Origin: CAVTUU01 sp045804965
GTDB lineage: Bacteria > Chloroflexota > Chloroflexia > Thermomicrobiales > UBA6265
NCBI GenBank assembly: GCA_045804965.1
Contig: JBJMMD010000056.1
Span: forward strand, 1-16,806
Direction of reading: 5' to 3'
Length of the DNA: 16,806 nt
Below are positions 11,418 through 16,806 of the stretch, one piece after another. How positions within the stretch are numbered: position 1 is the stretch's first letter; each line of letters opens with the position of its first letter. A model generated the notes under the pieces. The model was not told where the DNA came from and made no database searches. It was given only the letters and a program-made list of their open reading frames with translations. The position numbers were made by a program, and so were the translations under genes.

Positions 11418-14321
11418 TTATGGGGCCGTCGAATTGCCGGCGTGCGGCCCTCCTACGCGCGTGGCTTCCGAGATCGCCTCTTCGACGCCTATCGCCCTGC
11501 CCTCGGTCCAGACAGCCGCGAACGATGCTTCGCCAAGCGTGGATCTCGCGGTTTCGACGACGCGATCGAAGTCAGCCTGGTGGATCGGCGGCCGAGGCAC
11601 TCCGATCGATTCCCGGAGCGACTCGACGGCGCCACACGTCCGGACGGCTCGATCAATCTCACCGCGGGCGCAGGCGATGTCGGCAATGGCGTCCAGACAC
11701 TCCGCGATCTGGGTCATTTCCCCGAGCTCCTGAGCGAGGAGGAGGGCGGAGACCATTAGGTCGGTGGCCCGTTGCAGGTCATTCTGATCCCGAACCACCC
11801 GCCCGAGGTGCGCGAGCGCGAAGGCCATTCCGCCCTTGTCTCCCAACTCGTCGTACAAGCGCTGGGCCTCGTCGAGTAACTCGGTTGCTTCCTCGAGCTG
11901 CCCTTGCCGGTGGCGCGCGTGGGCGAGATTTCCGACGGTGTCGGGGACGTTCTGCTTGTCGCCCGCCGCCCTATGCGCGGCCAGACTTTCCTCGAACAAC
12001 GTCGCCGCCCGGTCATAGTCGTTCTGATGAAGCGCGATCGCGCCGAGCGAGTTGAGCGCGATGCCGACGCCCCGCTCGTCGCCGGCTGTCCTGCAAAGGG
12101 CAAGACATTCTTCGAACAACGTCTCCGCCCGTCCGTAGACGCCCTGACCGAGTGCCACAGCGCCCAGGCTGTACAGCGATTCCGCCAGTCGACCACTTTC
12201 CCCAAGCGTGCGGTTCAGCACGAGGGCCTCCTCATACAGGCTTGTCGCGCGGGAGAAATCGCCACGCATTTCGGCGAGAAAGCCCAGGTTTTCGAGGACG
12301 TGTGCGATGCCGCCGTCGTCGTGTACGGAGCGATAGAGGGCCAATGCCTCCTCGTGCAGTTGCTCGGCCGCCTCGTACTCCCCCCTCGCGGAGGTCAGGG
12401 CGCCGGCGGCGTTCATTGCCTCGGCGCGAAGCACGGGCGACGCATCGGTCGCTGCCGCGAGCGCCTGTTCGAGGTGGCCCTTGCCCTCACTGAGGTGGCC
12501 ACGGATGCCCCAGAAGCGAGCGAGCGCCGCGGCGAGCCGGAGTCCGAGTTCCGGCTGTCCGGAGGATTTCGACCAGGCGAGGGTAGCCCGGAAGTTGTCG
12601 TGTTCCGCCTCGAGCCGGTCCAGCCACTTACCCTGATCCGGCCCGGCCAGCTGCGTTTCAGCCGCCTCGGCGAAGGCCAGGAAGTGCGCGGCGTGGGTCT
12701 GCCTCATCGCCTCTGCCTCGCCCCGCTCGACCAGCCGCTCTTCCGCGAACTCGCGGATCGTGGCCAGCATCCGGAACCGGGGCTCGCCGTCCCCGTCCTC
12801 CTCCTGTCGCGCTAGGCTGTGCTCGACCAGTCGCCCCACCGCCTCGAAGACGTCCAGATCCCCGGCGGCGGTGGCCACCGCCTCGGCCGCCTCCAGAGTG
12901 CAGCCGCCCGCGAACACGGCGAGGCGGGCGAAGAGGGTCCGCTCCTCCGGCTGGAGCAGGTCGTGGCTCCAGGCGATGGCCGCCCGCAGCGTCTGCTGCC
13001 GCTCGGGGCGGTCGCGCTGGCCCCCCGTCAGCAGCTTGAGGCGGTCCGCCAAGCGGGGCAGCATGGCCTGCGGGCTCAGCATGCGTACCCGCGCCGCCGC
13101 CAGCTCGATGGCAAGTGGCAGCCCGTCCAGGTCCGTGCAGATCTGGGCCACCGGCCGGGCGTTGTCCTCATTCAGGGCAAAGCCGGGCTTGACCGCCGCC
13201 GCCCGCGCAACAAAGAGCTCGACCGACGGGAACGCCTCGAGGTGAGCGAGGTCGGGCAGCCGCCGTGGGTCGGGAACCGGCAGCGGTGGAATCGGAAACT
13301 CCTGCTCCCCCGCGATCCTGAGCGGTGCACGGCTGGTCACAAGGAGCTTGAGCTTGGGGCAGGTGCCGAGGAGGGGCGCGAGGGTTTTCGCGGCAGGCAG
13401 CAGTTGTTCGAAGTTGTCGAGTAGGAGCAGGATCTCCTTCTCGCGCAGGTGGTCCCGCAGCTGCTCCTCGATCGTCTCTCCGCCCTCTTCGCGCAACCCG
13501 ATCGCCCGGGCGGCCTCGGCGAGCACGAGCGCCGGATCGGTGGTCGCGCTAAGGTCGACGAACCAGACGCCGTGCGGGAAGTCGTCGATCAGGTCGGCGG
13601 CCGTCTGAAGTGCGAGGCGAGTTTTGCCGCTGCCGCCGGCGCCGGTGAGCGTGAGCAGGCGGGTCGCGGGCGCGCGGAGGTGCGCCTTCGCCTCCGCTAG
13701 CTCCGCTTCCCGACCTAGCAGTTGGCTCGGCTGGAGCGGCAGGTTGTTGGGCCGGGCATCGAGCGAATTGAGAGGCGGGAAGGCGTCAGGCAGACCCGCG
13801 ACGACAAGCTGGTGGATCTGCTCCGGCTGGATGAGATCCTTTAGCCGCCGCTCCCCGAGGTCGCGGAGCGAGGCTCCGCCCGGCAGCGGATGTTCGAGCC
13901 GTTCTACCACTGCTGCGGAAAGGAGCACCTGTCCGCCGTGGCCGGTAGATAGCAGCCGAGCCACGCGGTTGACGGCCGGACCAAAGTAGTCGTCATCGCG
14001 TTCCTCGGCTTCGCCCGTGTGGACCGCCATGCGGACGCGGAGCGGCCCCGTTTCCTGCCACTGCTCCGCCGCTAGGGTGCGTTGCGCCTCGATCACGGCG
14101 GCAAGCGCGTCGGGCACAGTGGCAAACGCGGCGCAGAAAGCATCGCCGACCGTCTTGAAAACGACCCCGCCATGGGCCGCGATCGCGTCTCTGAGGATGC
14201 CGTCATGGAGCGCGACAGCAGTGCCCATCTCCGAGCCGTAGCGTTCCCAGAGCCGGGTGCTGCCTTCGATGTCAGTGAAGAGAAAGGTGACGATGCCGCT
14301 CGGTAAGCGAGATTCGGGCAT
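11418..14321 (-). CDS. Class III cyclase - STAND ATPase - TPR regulator, 967 aa
   Basis: Residues 8-172 are a class III nucleotide cyclase domain with its key residues intact: FTDIEGSTRLWE (metal Asp17), FKTVGD (substrate Lys56, metal Asp60), and DDYFGPAVNRVARL (Asp111, Asn118, Arg122). Residues about 200-500 are a STAND/AfsR-type ATPase: LLGRE (201-205), Walker A GAGGSGKT (227-234), Walker B LLLLDN (298-303), VTSR (328-331) and DGLPLAIELAA (399-409). From about 610 to 900 run at least seven TPR-like units such as GEYEAAEQLHEEALALYR. This layout belongs to large cytoplasmic signal regulators common in Chloroflexota and actinobacteria; nucleotide product, ligand and target are unknown. There is no terminal LuxR or OmpR DNA-binding domain. 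GGGAG sits about 9 bases before the ATG. The gene stands alone, convergent with the cysteine-rich gene. Confidence 0.9.
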   Translation of the reverse strand: MPESRLPSGIVTFLFTDIEGSTRLWERYGSEMGTAVALHDGILRDAIAAHGGVVFKTVGDAFCAAFATVPDALAAVIEAQRTLAAEQWQETGPLRVRMAVHTGEAEERDDDYFGPAVNRVARLLSTGHGGQVLLSAAVVERLEHPLPGGASLRDLGERRLKDLIQPEQIHQLVVAGLPDAFPPLNSLDARPNNLPLQPSQLLGREAELAEAKAHLRAPATRLLTLTGAGGSGKTRLALQTAADLIDDFPHGVWFVDLSATTDPALVLAEAARAIGLREEGGETIEEQLRDHLREKEILLLLDNFEQLLPAAKTLAPLLGTCPKLKLLVTSRAPLRIAGEQEFPIPPLPVPDPRRLPDLAHLEAFPSVELFVARAAAVKPGFALNEDNARPVAQICTDLDGLPLAIELAAARVRMLSPQAMLPRLADRLKLLTGGQRDRPERQQTLRAAIAWSHDLLQPEERTLFARLAVFAGGCTLEAAEAVATAAGDLDVFEAVGRLVEHSLARQEEDGDGEPRFRMLATIREFAEERLVERGEAEAMRQTHAAHFLAFAEAAETQLAGPDQGKWLDRLEAEHDNFRATLAWSKSSGQPELGLRLAAALARFWGIRGHLSEGKGHLEQALAAATDASPVLRAEAMNAAGALTSARGEYEAAEQLHEEALALYRSVHDDGGIAHVLENLGFLAEMRGDFSRATSLYEEALVLNRTLGESGRLAESLYSLGAVALGQGVYGRAETLFEECLALCRTAGDERGVGIALNSLGAIALHQNDYDRAATLFEESLAAHRAAGDKQNVPDTVGNLAHARHRQGQLEEATELLDEAQRLYDELGDKGGMAFALAHLGRVVRDQNDLQRATDLMVSALLLAQELGEMTQIAECLDAIADIACARGEIDRAVRTCGAVESLRESIGVPRPPIHQADFDRVVETARSTLGEASFAAVWTEGRAIGVEEAISEATRVGGPHAGNSTAP

Positions 14322-14538
14322 AGGGTCGGCTCCCGGGCTGCCTTCTCTGAGGCGTATTTGCTCGATGTCAAGATGCTAGCAAGCCGCAACCAGGGCAGGC
14401 AAGGTGCGGCCAGCCTAGGGCCGACACTCGTCGGCGTAGGACATAGCAACCGTGACCACCACGGGCATTCGGTGGGCGCTCGGCTGCCGCTGTCCACTTA
14501 TTCTCTCGCGACTCGGCGTATCCGCCGATATGGCAAGA

Positions 14539-14703
14539 CTAATCGCCATCATCGTCGGGCACTTCGGTCCGCGCGACGACCACGATGTTCCGAATCGCGA
14601 GCGGGTCGGTACGCGGCGGCAGCGGCCCGACGTCCGATTGACAGCGGGTGTAGGCTGAGGACTTCAGCCTTACCTTTGGCCCTGGGACCGTCCCATGGTC
14701 CGA
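14539..14703 (-). pseudogene. Unrecognised C-terminal coding remnant
   Basis: A minus-strand frame open from 14703 to a TAG at 14539-14541 has no start codon and reads like a protein tail: SDVGPLPPRTDPLAIRN, then IVVVARTEVPDDDGD at the end. The hydrophobic strand followed by an acidic end is typical of real C-termini, but no family is recognised and the frame is short. It may be chance. Confidence 0.25.
14653..14669 (+). terminator. Short hairpin upstream of the PQQ pseudogene
   Basis: GGCTGA and TCAGCC form a perfect 6-bp stem with a 5-base loop, followed on the plus strand by TTACCTTT. It is weakly terminator-like. It could equally be an operator, lying about 42 bases before the ribosome site of the PQQ gene. 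Confidence 0.25.
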
Positions 14704-14721
14704 CTAGGACAGGAGTTCGCG

Positions 14722-15274
14722 ATGCCCCGCATCCGGCGGTTCCCGCTCGCCCTCGCGCTCGCCCTCATCGTCCTGCTGCCGTCCGCCGGCATCCCGCGTG
14801 GCCTCGCCCAGGATACCGCCGCGCTGATCGCTCCCCGGCGGCAGGGACGGCGACCGCCGGCTGGACCACCTTCAAGGGCAACGCCGGGCGCACCGGCGTG
14901 GCCGACGCCGGTCCGACCGGCCAACCGGTCCAGCTCTGGCGCGCCCAGGCCGGCGGCCCCTGCAACCCACCGCCGGACGCCGTCGCGAGCATCATCTATG
15001 CTCCCTGCGGCGACGGCATCCTCTACGCCCTCGACGCCGCCACCGGGACCGAGCGCTGGCGCTTTGCCGCCGAAGGCCCCTCGCCAACGCGACGGTGGCG
15101 GATGACCTCGTCTACGCGATCGACAGCGGCACTCTCTACGCGGTCGAGGTCGCGACCGGGCAAGAACGGTGGCGCCTCGCCGTGGCGGGTGGCAGCTCCT
15201 CGGTGCTGGCCGGTGGGGTGCTGGTCATCTTGGGATCATTGCTGCGGGCAGCAGTCGTCCGCGCAGCCTCGTGA
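14722..15274 (+). pseudogene. PQQ-like beta-propeller protein, frameshifted and truncated
   Basis: AGGAG lies 6 bases before an ATG that opens a signal peptide (MPRIRRFPLALALALIVLLP, then Ala/Gly to LAQ). The coherent protein then moves to a second frame around 14840 (TATAGWTTFKGNAGRTGVAD, ..., IIYAPCGDGILYALDAATGTERWRF) and to a third around 15080 (VADDLVYAIDSGTLYAVEVATG, then QERWRLAVAGGSS). Each shift is equivalent to one lost base. The 'LYALDAATGTERWRF' and 'LYAVEVATGQERWRLA' phrases are PQQ propeller blades, so the ancestor was a secreted propeller protein. Only about two blades remain before a stop at 15272-15274, where a full propeller needs seven or eight. The final 20 residues do not look like a blade. 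It is dead as it stands unless the sequence has errors. Confidence 0.7.
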
Positions 15275-15372
15275 GCTACCGGCGGTTAGGTGCGCGATGG
15301 CATTGACTTTGCGGAAACGCATTTCGCGCGTCTCTATTCGCCGAGGGATTGGTCAGCACCGGAGGAACCCCT

Positions 15373-16806
15373 ATGCGCTCATGCATGTTACGGCATGGCC
15401 GCGTTGTTGGACTCCTAGTCCTCGTCAGCTTCATGGTGACCCTCGCCGCGCCGGGTCGTCATCTCGCCACAGGTCCATCGCCGCGGATCCTTGCGGCGGC
15501 AGAACTGCGGAGCGCTGTCCTTGGCCCCAATGCCTTCACGATCATCCCAACCCCGACGCCGACCGACCTTCCAACCGCGTCACCGACGGAGGAACCAACG
15601 ACCACAACGGTGGCACCGTCCACCGAGACCGCGGTGACGGCCGACACGCCAACCGTCCTGCCAACGGCAACACGACCGACCGAGTTGACTCCGGCGTTCA
15701 CGCCGCCGCCAGCGGTCACACAGGCGCCAGACACCCCGACGATCTCGCCGACGAGCGTGCCGACCGCGACGTCGACGCCGGACGGCACCTGTTGGGTGCC
15801 ATTTACGGATGGCTTTGAGTCCGGCGACCTCGGTGCCTGGAGCAGCGTGCACGGATTGGCCGTCGAGCACACAACTGTCCTTGACGGCACGTCGGCCGCT
15901 GAGGCCCTGAGCACCGCGGGTACAGCCAGCTTTGCCCGCGCGCGGTTAGCCTGTCCGCAGCCCGCGCTGTACTACCAGCTCAGTTTCCTCGTCGCCAGCC
16001 GCGACCCCACCCGTTCCCTCTACCTGCTCAAGTTCCGCACTGCGGCCAATGGCTCGATCGGCGGGGTGTATATCGCCGGCAGTGGTAAGCTCGCCTACCG
16101 TAGTGACGCCGGTGACTTGGCCGTCGGCAGCGGGGCGGTCGTGGTCTCGCAAGGGGTATGGCACACCCTGCAAGCGCGCTTCGATGTCGCCAATCAGACG
16201 GTCGCGATCTGGTACGACGGCGCTCCGGTCGGAGACTTGACGAAGAGCAACCAGAATCTCGGCACCACTCCGATCGGAATCGTGCAACTCGGCCAGAATT
16301 CACTGGATCGCATCTATGACGTCGACTTTGACGACGTCTGCGTCGACGTGGAGCCGTGCCCCGCCGCCCCTGCGTCGTCAGCGGACACGCCAACTGCCCT
16401 GCCGATCGACACGGCAACAGTTCAACCGTCCGCGACGATGATCGCGACCGTCGTCCCGACCGATACCTTCACCGCGACGTCGACAGACACCCCGCTGCCA
16501 GCGACGCAAACCTCAACCCCCACGCCATCGCCGAGCGCGACGACAGTTCCGACCAACACGCCGACTGCGAAGCCCACGGCAACACCAACGCGAACGCCGA
16601 CGCCGACGCCGACATCAACCCAGGGCACAGGACCCGATGCCGTGCTCTTGGCGGCAGGCGACATCGCTTCGTGCAGCAGTTCCGGCGACGAGGCGACCGC
16701 GAACTTGCTTGATGGCCTAAAGGGGACCGTCGCCACGCTCGGGGACAACGCGTACGAGAATGGCAGCGTGACTGACTTTGCGAACTGCTACGACCCGACT
16801 TGGGGC
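15373..16806 (+). CDS. Secreted LamG-like / metallophosphoesterase surface protein, N-terminal 478 aa
   Basis: GGAGG is 7 bases before the ATG, and the frame is open to the right edge, so the gene is partial. Residues 1-30 are a signal peptide (MRSCMLRHGR, then VVGLLVLVSFMVTLAAPG). Residues about 57-136 are a Thr/Pro-rich linker. Residues 137-330 form a LamG/concanavalin-like jelly roll: CWVPFTDGFESGDLGAW at the start, LYYQLSFLVASR-like and GVWHTLQARFDV strands, and TPIGIVQLG followed by YDVDFDDVCVD at the end. A second Thr/Pro linker covers about 331-416, partly encoded by ACGCCG repeats. At about 421 a calcineurin-like metallophosphoesterase begins: AVLLAAGDIASCSSSGDEAT with the first metal Asp in GD, and ATLGDNAYENG (GDN at 457-459), then FANCYDPTWG at the cut. 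It should be an extracellular phosphoesterase held on linkers; the substrate is unknown. Confidence 0.85.
   Translation, partial: MRSCMLRHGRVVGLLVLVSFMVTLAAPGRHLATGPSPRILAAAELRSAVLGPNAFTIIPTPTPTDLPTASPTEEPTTTTVAPSTETAVTADTPTVLPTATRPTELTPAFTPPPAVTQAPDTPTISPTSVPTATSTPDGTCWVPFTDGFESGDLGAWSSVHGLAVEHTTVLDGTSAAEALSTAGTASFARARLACPQPALYYQLSFLVASRDPTRSLYLLKFRTAANGSIGGVYIAGSGKLAYRSDAGDLAVGSGAVVVSQGVWHTLQARFDVANQTVAIWYDGAPVGDLTKSNQNLGTTPIGIVQLGQNSLDRIYDVDFDDVCVDVEPCPAAPASSADTPTALPIDTATVQPSATMIATVVPTDTFTATSTDTPLPATQTSTPTPSPSATTVPTNTPTAKPTATPTRTPTPTPTSTQGTGPDAVLLAAGDIASCSSSGDEATANLLDGLKGTVATLGDNAYENGSVTDFANCYDPTWG

Larger units (their letters stand above)
14322..14721. other. Gap between cyclase gene and PQQ pseudogene
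   Basis: This stretch should contain the promoter of the minus-strand cyclase gene, but no clear hexamers were found. It also holds a minus-strand coding remnant (14539-14703) and a short hairpin (14653-14669), listed separately. A TTGACA occurs at 14638-14643 on the plus strand without a matching -10 box. Confidence 0.4.

Noticed and set aside
11904..12815. 303-codon plus-strand frame inside the cyclase gene region
   Set aside because: It is the complement of TPR and ATPase codons of the minus-strand gene, with no ribosome site.
14358..15818. 486-codon plus-strand frame
   Set aside because: Only the middle (about 14840-15080) is real coding, as one piece of the PQQ pseudogene. The ends are out of frame with the surrounding genes, including the secreted phosphoesterase.
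16594..16614. ACGCCG hexamer run as a possible repeat array or CRISPR-like element
   Set aside because: It encodes Thr-Pro repeats in the second linker of the secreted protein; there are no spacers, and no CRISPR array is seen anywhere in the window.

Overview
The window is GC-rich bacterial DNA. It fits a Chloroflexota genome of the Thermomicrobia/Sphaerobacter type. The reasons are a class III cyclase fused to a STAND ATPase and TPR repeats, a Tat-exported cysteine-rich protein with a 'MDxxRFDxxAR..AT..RR' start, Thr/Pro-linker surface proteins, and a replication island of a kind I associate with that phylum. The taxonomic call is an inference from gene content.

Layout. Positions 1-1728 hold the start of a secreted DUF3455 gene (minus, cut by the left edge), a decayed stretch ending in a recognisable LivF remnant (900-1151, plus), and a secreted protein of unknown function (1231-1728, minus). 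Positions 2041-7266 are a compact island of about ten same-strand genes. It carries a small HTH protein, a second HTH-tailed protein, a ribbon-helix-helix-like protein, tiny ORFs, a 736-aa primase-polymerase/DUF3987 helicase-like protein, a zinc-ribbon gene with an apparent frameshift, and a pair of conserved-looking hypotheticals. Many junctions are ATGA/GTGA overlaps. No integrase, capsid or mobilisation gene is visible, so it looks like the replication module of an integrated plasmid- or satellite-like element.

The most unusual structure is a set of 9-bp tandem repeats at the 3' end of the primase gene. Three units of CTTTTCACG-type (5881-5907) face clusters of the inverted unit CGTGAAAAG (6011-6037 and 6072-6089). 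The same DNA encodes a possible 20-aa peptide and the N-terminal region of the next gene.

Positions 7277-16806 are ordinary accessory chromosome with many surface proteins: a zinc-ribbon/HTH protein (minus), a membrane-anchored beta-sandwich protein, a cluster of small membrane proteins (minus, one frameshifted), a near-consensus promoter ahead of a truncated and then an intact Tat-type cysteine-rich protein, the large cyclase-STAND-TPR regulator (minus), a frameshifted PQQ-propeller pseudogene, and the first 478 codons of a secreted protein with a LamG-like domain and the start of a metallophosphoesterase domain, running off the right edge. The number of frameshifted or truncated genes is high; whether this is real decay or assembly error cannot be settled from the sequence alone.
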